Shown: positions 32,081 through 42,230 of the stretch, piece by piece
Position numbering within the stretch: position 1 is the stretch's first letter
Layout of the letters: each line of letters begins with the position of its first letter
NCBI GenBank assembly: GCA_903813345.2
Contig: CAIIXF020000045.1
Location: forward strand, 1-43,341
Source: Owenia fusiformis
Taxonomy: Eukaryota; Annelida; Polychaeta; Sabellida; Oweniidae
Length of the DNA stretch: 43,341 bases
Reading direction: 5' to 3'
The notes under the pieces: generated by a model
What the model saw: only the letters and a program-made list of their open reading frames with translations
What the model was told of the DNA's origin: nothing
Databases searched by the model: none
Position numbers and translations under genes: made by a program

Positions 32081-32240
32081 ACCGACAATTGTCGGTACTG
32101 GAGACTGTACAGTGGGTATTTGCTGGGGTACCGACAATTGTCGGCACTCTATCGTCACCTAGTAGATCCAGATAGAGAACCGACAATTGTCGGTACGCAA
32201 GTGGGTATTACGTGGATTTGCTAGAGAGCCGACAATTTCA
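32081..32240. repeat. Array of a palindromic motif at exact 49-bp spacing (left)
   Basis: ACCGACAATTGTCGGTAC or a close variant begins at 32081, 32130, 32179 and 32228 (the last has lost its right half), exactly 49 bases apart. The 16-base core is a perfect palindrome, CCGACAATTGTCGG extended by A/T. Spacers of about 33 bases differ more than the core. This is not a CRISPR array: the host is an animal and the spacers share words such as TATTTGCT/GATTTGCT. A diverged minisatellite is the simplest reading. Confidence 0.8.
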
Positions 32241-32281
32241 AAAATTTATCTACTAGTTTTACCGTCAGTATCATCTCATCC

Positions 32282-32346
32282 ATGGTGGCCTAGTGGTTAG
32301 CGAGCACGACGCGTAAACACACGGTACCGAGTTCGAATCCCATCAT
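32282..32346 (+). pseudogene. tRNA-like sequence 1
   Basis: An A-box-like GGCCTAGTGGTTAGCGAG and B-box-like GAGTTCGAATCCC are present at tRNA spacing. ATGGTGG at the start can pair with CCATCAT at the end as a seven-base acceptor stem. The T stem does not pair and the anticodon stem is poor, so it is a tRNA pseudogene or the head of a tRNA-derived SINE. Confidence 0.5.
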
Positions 32347-32454
32347 AATCCTTTTTTCTTTTGAAGGGGGCATAGTGCTTCTTTTGCGGGATCGAATCGT
32401 ACAGGGAGACTACCCATTTTCAAAATAAATACATTAGTTATGTTTCGTATCGTT

Positions 32455-32524
32455 CACTGCTAGTGTAGTGGTTAGCGTCATCGACTGCCACGCATGTGGT
32501 GCGTGTTCAATTCCCGGCCGCGTT
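32455..32524 (+). pseudogene. tRNA-like sequence 2
   Basis: GTGTAGTGGTTAGCGTCATC, CTGCCACGC (as in a glycine GCC anticodon loop) and GTTCAATTCCCGGCC are in tRNA order and spacing. The 5' and 3' ends do not pair into an acceptor stem. Probably a tRNA-derived repeat. Confidence 0.45.
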
Positions 32525-33294
32525 TTTCTGTGTCTAGATTATACATCTTTCTTTTTCGGACCCAGTTTTGAAATTGTTCTTTTTATTTCTTTTTATATCA
32601 GTAGAGTTTCCAATCCCTTTTATGTTAGTCTCAGGTAGTAGCTAAATATATATTTTGAGCCATTGATGCTACAATGATCTGGCTTACCCTCAAAGACTGG
32701 CTGGCTTAGTAATTCATAATTTCCTGATGTTTTCGCGAATTATAACCACAATACACGGATAGTAATATTAAATACATTCTGTTTACAAAATGAATTGTCT
32801 CTAATAAAACTGCACCGAACTGTGATAAGAAATGAAACCTGTTTTGGAAAAAATTGAGTGCAAAATTGTTATGAGATTATTTTTCTAGTTGGTTATAAGC
32901 TTATGTCAATTAGGGTTATTTCCTGCTAATTATCCAGTCATGATTGCCACATGTTATTTTTTGAAAATAAAACCCATAAAAGGGTTAATTAAACTTACAA
33001 ACTTTCTTGTCATGAGTATAATTGCGTAGTCTATAGGCCTAACGCTTGAATAAAATAAACAAAACACAATTAGAATACAGATTTTTCTTAGTAGTTTTTA
33101 TTCTTCATTTGTTCCATTAATTCATCCACATTACTCAGGAAAAGACACAGTCTTAAATACGCGATTTTACATTCAGGCAAATAAAGGCGAAATCACCATG
33201 CTTGAAAATTTAGCATGTTTTACAGTATTTAGCAGACCAACAGACTTTTGGTCAGTTCTCTATTAGATCCTACTAAGGGGTAAAGTGCTCTCAT
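32525..33294. other. AT-rich spacer between the palindromic arrays
   Basis: No gene or repeat recognised. Confidence 0.4.
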
Positions 33295-33406
33295 TTGTCG
33301 GTCCTCTAGCGTGTCAACACAGCAAAGTCTCCCGTACCGACAATTTATTTGTCGGTCCTCTAGCCTGTCAACAAAGCAAAATCTAGAGTACCGACAATTG
33401 TCGGTA
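33295..33406. repeat. Array of the same palindromic motif (right)
   Basis: TTGTCGG half-sites at 33295, 33349 and 33398; the last two belong to full palindromes starting at 33336 (with a short insertion in its middle) and 33390. Spacing is 49 bases apart from the insertion. Spacers share CTCTAGC-TGTCAACA and AGCAAA, showing tandem origin. The core is the same as at 32081-32240. Confidence 0.75.
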
Positions 33407-33645
33407 CTCTAGCCTTTGCGTTATCATTTTGAGCTTAATGAACGATTATAGAATGATGAACAAATGGGGCAAATCTTGTGTAGAAATACTTACGATAAAT
33501 GTGTCATTTCAAAGATTTTTCATTGAATTGCTTCGATCGGAGCAGGCGATATGATTTTGGAAAGGTTTCTAAATGAAGAACGTGACGTCACTTCCGAATC
33601 ATAGCATTCATAATAAGTAGCGTTTAATTACTGTCACCATAAGTC

Positions 33646-33712
33646 ACGGTGGTCTAGCGGTAGAACGCTCGCTGATCACGCGGGAGATTCGGGTTCGAGA
33701 CCCGCTTTTGCA
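33646..33712 (+). pseudogene. tRNA-like sequence 3 (Asp-like)
   Basis: GGTGGTCTAGCGGTAGAACG, the five-base anticodon stem CTCGC/GCGGG and a T arm (CGGG, TTCGAGA, CCCG) are all present, closely following a tRNA-Asp layout. The seven-base loop TGATCAC lacks the normal T33, and the 3' acceptor strand is replaced by T-rich sequence. A dead tRNA or SINE head; a functional tRNA is unlikely. Confidence 0.5.
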
Positions 33713-34113
33713 TTTTTATTTTTTTTAACTAAATGATTGTTCTTTGACATTACGCAGATAATTTTTTTTTATTTACATAAACTTTATATTAGAGCTTGAA
33801 AATGTAAAAACAATATATGTCAACATATTGCGTTTTGGAGGTCGAAGGGTTTTTCAATAAAATATATTCCAAAAATTCTTGACACCCAGTAAGTCGTAGG
33901 GTCGAAGGGTCGTAGGTCGAAGGGTTTTTAGTACATTCCCAATTTTTACTATAATTCTCAATTTTAAGAGCAATGTTGTTTGTATCAGATTAATCGAGCA
34001 ATTTCCTCATATAGCACTTTCAAAGAAATAATACATATGTTCAAAGAGACCCCATACATCAACGGGGTGGATATTTGGTTTGGTGAAGGATCATATGACA
34101 TGTTCCTGAGCGA
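33713..34113. other. Spacer with short GGTCGAAGGGT repeats
   Basis: GGTCGAAGGGTTTTT and GGTCGAAGGGT recur at about 33840, 33900 and 33917. No gene seen. Confidence 0.4.
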
Positions 34114-34677
34114 CTGAAAGAAATGTCCCCATTCGTTAGGCAAAATGATTTTGCATATTGACAATGCATCGGTGTATTAGTCACTTCACTTTACTTTCTA
34201 TTCAAACTTCTATTTATATATACAGCTTCATATTTGCCAGATTTTGCACTACACTGAGACTTTCATTTTTCTGATTATTGGGCCAGGTCACTAAAACAGA
34301 TCTAGAGGAAGGATTACATCATGGTGTTTCGGGGGAGCCTACATGAATAGCTATAGAACGATACGGGAATGTGTATAAAGAGTAGCTGAAAAGACATCAA
34401 CTGCAGAAACTAGTTGAAATCTGAAAGAAATGTCCCCATTCGTTTGGCAAAATGATTTTGCATATTGACAATGCATCGGTGTATTAGTCACTACATGTTT
34501 GTGTTGCCTCCACTTTATTTTATTCAAACTTCTATTTATATATAAAGCTTCATATTTGCCAGATTTTGCACTACAAAACTTTCATTTTTCTGTGGACCTT
34601 AAACAAAGATTGTTGGGCCATGTCACTGAAACAGAGGAAGAATTACATCATGGTGTTTCGGGGGAGCCTACATGAAT
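34114..34677. repeat. Tandem duplication of about 310 bp
   Basis: Copy 1 starts at 34114 and copy 2 at 34431, both with CTGAAAGAAATGTCCCCATTCG. They remain alignable through GGTGTTTCGGGGGAGCCTAC with small indels. Copy 2 is interrupted after TGAAT at 34677 and resumes at 39453, continuing to about 39515 (ATCAACTGCAG). No protein is recognised in it. Confidence 0.8.
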
Positions 34678-34711
34678 CACTGTGGCTAGTCGATCTATGT
34701 GGATGCAGTCA

Positions 34712-35930
34712 GGCACATGTAATGTTTCATGAGTACCCGCCTCTGTACTTTTCAATGGAAGAATTTTGCACTTCTGTTTAAATAATCTATATTTACTCAT
34801 CCGTGTATATCATACTTCAATGATTTACAAAACCAAAGCTACGCTATAAACACACATTCTCTGATATTTTTACTGTGAGAAGGTATGTATAAGTTGCCAT
34901 AGGTTTACCTTATAATGGGGAATAAAAAATTCAAGTAATATAATTATTTCACGTATACAAATATGTCTGTGTGAAGTAAAATACAAATACAATGCGTTTT
35001 ATAATATTTTTGGCGTTATGGTATGAAATATCCGCTTTAAAAAAGCAATTTAATTATGATGTATCATGTGGATTAGTAGACGTTCTGAATGGATTCAATG
35101 AACAGACTGGCTATGTTTTTATTGAATCATTTGAATGTGTTTTTTTTGATAATTTAATCCATTGATAATATTATTCTTGAATTTGGGTCATTTGTTTCAA
35201 GGAATCTGTAGGCTCGTTCAGCTGAGCTGACAAAATCATCAAGATTTACGGATGGTCTATCTGTTGGCTGCTCATTGTCACTTTTAAGGAATGTTAATGG
35301 CTCTGAAACGTGTAGCCTTGCCCAAGTCGGTATTTAGTTACTTATTTGATTGAATTATTACCACCTTGTACAATCCAATGCATCATCGCTGATATTATTC
35401 AGCGGTTCCGAGATTCCCATAATACCTACGCTACCTAAGGTTATCGTGAAACATTATTGATTGACAAGATCGCATGGACACGACCTTTGACTTCAGTCTG
35501 ATTGACCAATCAAAATGTTATCTGTTCTGATCGAGTGTTTCTTGAGAGTTACAATATATTATGTTATTAAATGTACATTGGAATGTAAGCAGTCATTAAT
35601 ACTCGTATAAATGAAATCATGCAATTCAATGTTGATTCGAAATCAAAACTGAATTCGCGATGGATATGCACGAAGACCTAGTCCGGCAATGTAGGACTGT
35701 CGTTGATTGGTCAAATTTTACCGACAAAAACATTTGGTCGGTAAAGCATGTGGCTTTCTCTTGGGTACAAGGCGGTTATAATAGAAATCAAGATAAGTAA
35801 AAGAGACCGACTTGGGAAAGGCTATGAAACTTGATTTTTTAATCATTTTATTTAACCTAGAAGGTAACAGTGAACAAGTACCATTATAACCCTCTAGGGT
35901 TCTACATATATACATTCCAAATAGCATGTA
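34712..35930. other. Non-coding left interior of the 34678-39452 element
   Basis: AT-rich; no transposase or exon is recognised. Frames at 34566-34781 and 35718-35927 are not supported as genes. Confidence 0.4.
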
Positions 35931-36013
35931 AACTTAAATAAAACTTAAATAAAATGTATGTCAGATGAACCTCTGGGTGTGTTGAATGAACTTCTGTACG
36001 TGAGTGAAAATAT

Positions 36014-36869
36014 TTAAATTATCATTGACGGATATGACATCACTGCGATGATTTTTGAATGTTTTGCTAAGTTCCGGTAGTTCCCAGTGTTCCCAATATC
36101 TCTCACTAGGGTGGCACGTGGGGCAGCGTAAAGGGGACAGTCAAAGAGAAAATGAGAGATATCTTCTTTAAAATAGCCACAAGGACAGTTTTGAAAGTTA
36201 ATAAGATGATAAGAAAATCGCTGAGCATTCAAAGCACTAAGACCCATACAAATTCGAGAATGATTGATTGATGATCTGCTTACCTTTAAGGAAAATAGTG
36301 GATTTTTGGGGTTGCAATGGGATAGTTTGTATTTGTGTTTGAAAGGGGAAGGTAGCTGATGCTTTTGAGTTCTTTGCTTAGATTGTTCCATTTATTTAAA
36401 ATATAGGGTAAGAAGGAGGAGGAGGTCATTTTTAATGGGCAGTGGGGTAACCTAAAATCATGGATGTTTCTGAGTAAATATCTTTGTTGGGGGGTTTGGA
36501 TGAATGGTTGAATCAGGTCACTTAGGTATTGGGGTGCATTTTTATTAGAAATTTTATGAAACAGGGCATGCATTTCTCTTCTTTTCTTTAATGTATCCCA
36601 GCCGAAATATTATTGTAGTAAGTGTGTCTATAAGCTCTGGTACATATAATTGCTGCATCCCTCTGAACTTTTTCTGAGATTTTGCTTTGGTTGTCAGTAC
36701 AGTTATTGTATATGACATCACAATATTCTAAGACAGATCTTACCATCGAAAAGTAGAGAGTTTCCGTGTGTTTTTTATCAATATTGTATCTAAAAGCTGA
36801 TCTTTTTATTAGGGATAGGCGCCGATTTGCTTTTGAGGCAAGTTTATTTATATGAGAGTTCCAGTTCAT
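36014..36869 (-). pseudogene. LINE C-terminal region with Cys/His motif
   Basis: Minus-strand frames read MNWNSHINKLASKANRRLSL, LYFSMVRSVLEYCDVIY and RICMGLSALNAQRFSYHL, then the C-x-C-x7-H-x4-C pattern in CPCGYFKEDISHFLFDCPLY. These are the thumb and terminal nucleic-acid-binding segments of Jockey/CR1/L2-group LINEs. The first, second and third parts lie in different frames. Confidence 0.8.
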
Positions 36870-36889
36870 TTTGGACTGAAGAGTTAGCC

Positions 36890-38126
36890 CTAGGTGACAA
36901 TCTCTTCGACATCCCTCAAAATGGTATTGTTTAACGTTAAATCAGGGTAAAGAAATTTGTTCTTTTTCAGAGTTATGGTCAAAAGTTTTGTCTTATTTGC
37001 GTTAAAAGTAACTTTCCATGTTTTGGACCATGCTTCCAGGCGTGCCAAATCACGTTGTATCTTATTTGTACTGATTGATGGGTCTGATACAATCTCAGTT
37101 AGAGATGTATCATCTGCAAATAAGTTAATATCTGTTTCCATTGATGCTACTATATCATTTATATAAAAAAAGAAATAATAAAGGGCCTAATATAGAGCCT
37201 TGAGGAACACCAGCTTCAAACGCAAATCTGATTCGATTCCATCAATAACTACCCGTTGTTATCTATTTGAAAGGTAACTATCTATCCATTTCAAGAGTTG
37301 GCCAGAAATCCCATGCATTTGTAATTTGAAAATAAGACCACAGTGCCAAACTTTATCAAATGCCTTGGATATATCTAGGAAGACAAGAAGAACTTATTTT
37401 TGATCATCTAAACCATTATAGATTTTGTTCCCACAGCTGAGTCAAGTGGTTTGAAACCAGAGCTTTTGAGAGTCGGTATGTTGTTTATTAAACAAAATCT
37501 ATAAATAACATTAAAAACAAGACGCTCAAAAACTTTGGAAATGCAAGAAAGTAATGAAATTGGCCTGTAATTTCCCTTGATTTGTCTATCATCTTCATCG
37601 GCGAAACATTTGCTTCTTTCAAGGTTGAAGGAAATATTCCAGTTAAATGAGAATGGTTGAAAATACCGCATAAGGATGGTGCAAGTCCTAATGCACATTC
37701 TTTTAAAAGTTTATTTGAGACATTATCTGGACCATTTGATTTAGATATATTGAGAGAAGAAAGGACTTTAAATACTTCATGCTCTTCAAATTGAATTAGA
37801 TCAAGTCTTGCATTAGTAATATATGTCAAGTTTGGAAGAGGCGGATAATTTTGATTAAGTGGTAAGATAGTTTGGTCGGCGAAGTAGTTATTCAAAACGT
37901 TTGCCTTGGCTTCAATGTCAGTAATTATAACATCATCATTTTCAATGAGAGGAGGTATACCTCTTGAAATTTTTGAGCCGTATACATTTTTCAAAATAGT
38001 AAAGTATAATTTAGGTGAGGTTTGATTGTCGGATAATTTTGTTTTGAGTGAATTAGTATGGTCATTTTTGCTTGGATGATTGCGGTTTAACTTCGGTTCG
38101 TTTTCTACAAAATTTCTCATGATCAT
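36890..38126 (-). pseudogene. LINE reverse transcriptase domain, frameshifted
   Basis: Motifs in order on the minus strand: ISKSNGPDNVSNKLLKECA, TGIFPSTLKEANVSPMK, GNYRPISLLSCISKVFERLV (in another frame), FLDISKAFDKVWHCGLIFKL (first catalytic Asp), QGSILGPLLF, and LFADDTSLTEI (the F-x-DD motif near 37109-37120). All catalytic motifs survive, but they sit in at least three frames with stops between. The enzyme copies element RNA at the nicked target in active relatives. Confidence 0.85.
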
Positions 38127-38870
38127 TTAAATTGTTAGATATTTTGAATTCATAATGAAGAGAATTTCTCTGTTTAATGAGACTTTTTATTTGTTTAGCC
38201 ATCCAAGGTGTGTCTCTGTTTGAAACTGTAATGATATTTCTGTGTACATACAAATTCACACAGGACCAAAATAGCAAGTACCAATCTCGAAGAATGTCAT
38301 CTATGTTAATGTTGTGAAAATAAATTACCTCCCATGGTAAGGAGAGAAGATGGTCGCCTAAAAGCACAAAGTTTGTGTTTTTGTAGTTAAATATTGTTCG
38401 TTTATATGTAAGTTTTGCTTCACGCTTAAAATTGAGTGTGCCAAAAATGAAGCAGTAGTCAAGATTTGCAAGTGGTTCACCTACCCCTGTTTTCAAAATA
38501 TAAGCTGGGGAATCTGTTATTATAAGATCAAGAATAGAGTTACCCCGAGTCTGTGTTTGGATCATTTGATAAAGATTGAAATGAGAAAGTAAATCAACGA
38601 GTTTGTTGCTTAATTCGCTTTGATTATGTTGGGAGTCCCATGAAGTGCAAGAGTCATTGAAATCACCTAGTAAGACAAGAGAATCTGGTTTCAGATTCAC
38701 TACTTCATTCAGATTTTCAGATTTAAGATCAATAAAATGGTCAGCCTCAGTTTGGTTCATTCCTGGAAGGCGATAGCAAGTAAACTTGATTTGTGGGTAT
38801 TCCAGTTGGTTGATGGGTCTTTGGCTCTGAATTCACTTCATTGGCGTACCTAATTTCAACATTTTCATTG
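38062..38870 (-). pseudogene. LINE endonuclease domain (C-terminal part)
   Basis: Minus-strand frames contain TCYRLPGMNQTEADHFIDLK, then LVLLGDFNDSCTSW (the GDFN block of apurinic-type endonucleases), then TRGNSILDLIITDSPAYIL and GVGEPLANLDYCFIF (the position of the catalytic DH pair, here DY). The catalytic His is replaced and a frameshift lies near 38770. A linker with WMAKQIKSLIKQRNSLHYEF follows. The domain nicks target DNA in the family; this copy is probably inactive. Confidence 0.8.
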
Positions 38871-39418
38871 TCATCGTTACATGTTATGGACTTGTTTTTC
38901 AAATAAAAGTATTAGGGATAAAACCATAGTTTTTTCATCTGTAATGGCATTTTCCAGTTGATGGGTTTATATATAGTATTTTCAATTCTTCATGAGGCGG
39001 GTGTCTTGTAATGGCGTGGCTAATCACTTTACTGAGTGAGGAATGTTTATTCAAACAATGGATACAAAGAAATCTGGCCAGTTGTCCATCAGTAAATAAG
39101 TCATCATGATTAAAGTATAATTTAATATAGCATCCATTTGTTACCGTTCTGAATCCAAATGATACATAGTGGCATCCATTTTATACATATATGTTGACGT
39201 TTACGAAATGTTTTTCAAATATCTTCCCTATAACAGGAATATGGAAGCTGAAACTTTCACACATTGTCATACTATGTATATTGAATATGTATGCAAGATT
39301 TCAAGTCACTATGTTAAGTAGAAACTTTGAGATCACTCACTTCGATTTGCTGTCATATTTTTGCAATGATCCCATTCCCTATAATGTACGCGAGTACCCA
39401 CGATACATTGCATATAAA
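38871..39418. other. Non-coding right interior of the 34678-39452 element
   Basis: No gene recognised; the frame 39191-39421 runs into the inverted terminal repeat and is chance. Confidence 0.4.
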
Positions 39419-39517
39419 TGACTGCATCCACATAGATCGACTAGCCACAGTGTGAATAGCTATAGAACGATACGGGAATGTGTATAAAGAGTAGCTGAAA
39501 AGATATCAACTGCAGAT

Positions 39518-40627
39518 TAGGCCATTGCGTCGAGTTTGCAATCCTAAGTGGGGAATTCTTTAATTTACCTATCCCTTATTCACCACAAAATACATGAGAA
39601 CCTCATAAAGTTTCCCATTCCTTTTTACTAAGACCTTCCAATGTAGAATTCATTCTCAAATAATTTATCATACACCATGCATTTTATCAAAGGTTCACGT
39701 TTAAAAAACACTTGAATTGTCCTTGCCACTAATCTCTCATCTTCTTAAATCTCCCGGGAATTCGTTCAACAATGAAAGTAGAGAGACTGACTGCTCTAGA
39801 ACTCTCTCGGAACGCTCTCAGTCGAATATTGAACCTAAATAAATTCCTTGTGTACTAAAACGGTCTATGATCGATTTGTAATTTCTTGAAAAACGAAATT
39901 AGATAAGTCAAGGAAGACTACAAGATCGCCAGAGGTGTACATAAAATTACGATAAAAATCGCACATGACGTCATTTTAGTAAATATAAGAAAAAGTGACA
40001 AATTTTCTCAGTAACAGCTTTCTAGAAATGCAAGTTTTAAAATAAATTTTACAATCAACAATGATGGACTTACTAATATCTGAGTACCAACCACCATATT
40101 AGTTCATAACAGGAATATGCCTTGAAAGGGTCAGTTCGTCCATTCGTTCGCTTACATTTTAAAAACTTACACGTAATAATGTGTTAAATAATTTTATTGA
40201 ATTCTATCGATAATATCATGAAGATGATGAAAACAGATGTACTCGTAAAAATAGACAGATAAAGGTACGACGTCATGAGAAATAAAGAGTAATATGGGGA
40301 GGGGAGGGGAGGTAATAAGGAAGTGTTCTAGAGCAGATTCAAACCAAATTTTCATTCACACATCATTTGCGTCTAGTTGCCTCAATCCCCAGCTACGCCC
40401 CTGTATACTAATAGAAAAATTACTCTGTAGAGATGCGTTAGGTGAATGTGTATGGTCCTATTAACTCATGTACAGAAACGCTGTTTATTTCAATAAAAAA
40501 TGCTATTAAAGTAGAGAAGTTGTATAAAAATGACCAAAATGTGACGTAAATTGTTTGTGGCGATGTAGAATTCAAACTTAAATTCAGAAATATAAAAGAT
40601 ATGTGCCTGAAATTCATGTCAATTATT
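39518..40627. other. Intronic spacer
   Basis: No exon, RNA gene or clear repeat beyond a purine run (GGGGAGGGGAGGGGAGG) near 40296-40312. Confidence 0.4.
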
Positions 40628-40667
40628 ATCCCATCGAACGAAGTTCGCAGGGATATAGGGAACGCCT

Positions 40668-40697
40668 CCGTCCGTCCGTCCGTCCGTCCGTCCGTCC
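40668..40697. repeat. CCGT tetranucleotide microsatellite
   Basis: About seven CCGT units in a row. Confidence 0.9.
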
Positions 40698-40934
40698 GGG
40701 CAATAACTCAAATACCGTTGGCCCGATTTTGTTCATATTCTGTACACATATACCCTATGGGAGTAGGAGTTCTGCTCGAAAGCCGATTTTCAAAATGGCG
40801 GCCATTTTAGTGCCGATTTTACAGTAATTTAGGTGCAATATGTAAAACTGTAATAGCAATATGTTTTTAGTGTAAAAAAATTATAAAGGACATTAATAAA
40901 GCTACAAATGTAGATATTAAAAAAGCACATGGCA

Positions 40935-41510
40935 GCCATCTTGAAAAATGGCGGCCTTTACTCGTTATTTTACGATTTTTGCTATAACTCGAAAAGTAGT
41001 GGAGCGATTTTTTTCATATTTGGTATATGAATACTATAAACATTGCACACTGTCTAAAGACACTTTTGGTAGAAGGCGGCCATTTTGAAAAATGGCCGCC
41101 ATTTTAACGTATTTTACTATAACTCAAAAAGTAGTGGAGCGATTTTGTTCATATTTGGTATGTGAATACTATAAGCATGGCACACTGTCCTATGACACTA
41201 TTGGTAGAAGGTGGCCATTTTGAAAAATGGCCGCCTTTTTAACGTATTTTACTATAACTCGAAAAGTAGTGAAGCGATTTTGTTCATATTTGATATGTGA
41301 ATACTCACGAGCCTTGCACACTGTCTCATGACACTTCAGATAGTAGGCGGCCATTTTAAAAAATGGCTGTCATTTTTACATTTTTTTACTATAACTCGAA
41401 AAGTAGTGGAGCGATTTTGTTCATATTTGATATGTGAATACTCTAAGCATGGCACATTCTCTAATAAAACTTGGGGGTGTAGTCGGCCATTTTGAAAAAT
41501 GGCCACCATT
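40935..41510. repeat. 135-bp minisatellite, about four units
   Basis: CTATAACTCGAAAAGTAGTG recurs at 40982, 41117, 41252 and 41389 (steps 135, 135, 137). Each unit also has GCGATTTTGTTCATATTTG and GCACACTGTC, and ends in a palindrome of the type GGCGGCCATTTTGAAAAATG. A degraded unit may lie upstream near 40705. Confidence 0.85.
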
Positions 41511-41965
41511 TTTATGTGTGTTATTTTACAAGTACATGTGTGCGATTTTTCAAAAATGTTATAGGTGGCTACTTAAAAGCATATTATTTCTTCTGATGAC
41601 AACTTGGCTAGTGAGCAACCATTTTGAAAATGGTGGCCTTTCTGGTGTGTTTTTATGATATTTGCTGTATATTTTGTTTGTAAAATGCCAGTCATTTTTG
41701 TTCGATGGGATTCGCTACGCTTTGGCGTTGCCGTTGTTCTGGTTATATCTGACTGATTACTCTGATAGCATATTGTTTTATCAGTCTAAATAATTGTTAA
41801 GATACAACAGTTCACATCGTCGGGGACTTTTTTCAGTAAAGACTTTACATGGAACCATGGAAACATTCATCTTATCACGAAGCTAGACACAATATAGCCT
41901 ATAGTCATGCAAAGATAAAATATCTTATACGTATTCAAATTTCTCTTTACAAATCCATGTTAAAG

Positions 41966-42133
41966 ACCGGTGCCAAAAGGAAGCAGTTATTGATGCTGTA
42001 GCTGTACACGCGTATGTCAGTGATAAACTGAATGCACCTTGGGATGACATTGAAGCAGTTTGGGAAGCCGGTAAAGACATAGAGGACGATGACTTAGAGG
42101 GAGCTATTGGTGGCACTGATGACTTTGTTGCAG
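41966..42133 (+). CDS. Host gene exon: 56-residue acidic helical module
   Basis: After a pyrimidine-rich tract (TTTCTCTTTACAAATCC) the acceptor GTTAAAG leads into 168 bases, 56 codons, ending GCAG/GTGTGT, phase 1 at both sides. Residues: RCQKEAVIDAVAVHAYVSDK (helix), then LNAPWDDIEAVWEAGKDIED and a Gly/Asp tail. Hydrophobic residues are spaced as in two amphipathic helices, which may form a small helical module ahead of the RING finger. No family recognised. A minus-strand frame here is only a shadow. It lies about 11.6 kb from the previous exon; I saw no other exon between, though small ones may be missed. Confidence 0.6.
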
Positions 42134-42230
42134 GTGTGTGCACGTTTTACTTATAATATACGTACTACAGTGAACAGTGATAGCATAAATGATGGATCAC
42201 TAATACAATGGTGGTCCACTCGGTTACGCT

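Larger units (their letters stand above)
35931..38870 (-). mobile_element. LINE retrotransposon (Jockey/CR1-L2-like), 5'-truncated and decayed
   Basis: On the minus strand the order is endonuclease end, linker, reverse transcriptase and Cys/His tail, over about 2.9 kb. The 3' end (low coordinates) closes with two copies of CTTAAATAAAA at 35934-35955, a short 3' tail repeat typical of such elements. The 5' part of the endonuclease and any ORF1 are missing, so it is truncated, as usual for target-primed integration. Several frameshifts break the frame. Clade assignment is by general resemblance only. Confidence 0.85.
34678..39452. mobile_element. 4.8-kb element with CACTGTG ends and 5-bp target duplication (Transib-like ends)
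   Basis: The left end CACTGTGGCTAGTCGATCTA (34 bases to 34711) is perfectly inverted at 39419-39452, and weaker inverse similarity continues about 30 bases (ATGTAATGT-TC, GTACCCGC). TGAAT flanks both sides (34673-34677, 39453-39457). The neighbouring tandem copy at 34344 shows a single TGAAT at the same place, so the insertion is unambiguous. Ends of the form CACWRTG with a 5-bp duplication are those of the Transib/RAG superfamily. No transposase is present; the interior carries a LINE and non-coding DNA. Confidence 0.8.
40628..41711. mobile_element. Repeat element with CCCATCGAAC ends, microsatellite and minisatellite
   Basis: CCCATCGAAC near 40631 is inverted as GTTCGATGGG near 41700. Between them lie a CCGT microsatellite (about 40668-40697), a GGGCAATAACTC segment and a 135-bp tandem array. 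The whole looks like a non-autonomous repeat unit of a kind I associate with marine invertebrate genomes. The frames over the CCGT run (repeating RPSV) are not genes. Confidence 0.6.

Noticed and set aside
32081-33406. CRISPR array, because of palindromic repeats with regular spacers
   Set aside because: The DNA is animal nuclear sequence, there are no cas genes, the spacers share words, and the repeat is only about 16 bases.
36957-37166. Plus-strand 69-codon frame
   Set aside because: Shadow of the LINE reverse transcriptase on the opposite strand.
34678-39452. Simple inversion of the interval instead of a transposon
   Set aside because: An inversion between inverted repeats would not create the TGAAT duplication, and the neighbouring copy shows the uninterrupted target.
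40601-40827. Frames with repeated Arg-Pro-Ser-Val
   Set aside because: Translation of the CCGT microsatellite.
41925-42143. Minus-strand Ser/Thr-rich frame
   Set aside because: It overlaps a + strand block with good splice borders and the common phase.
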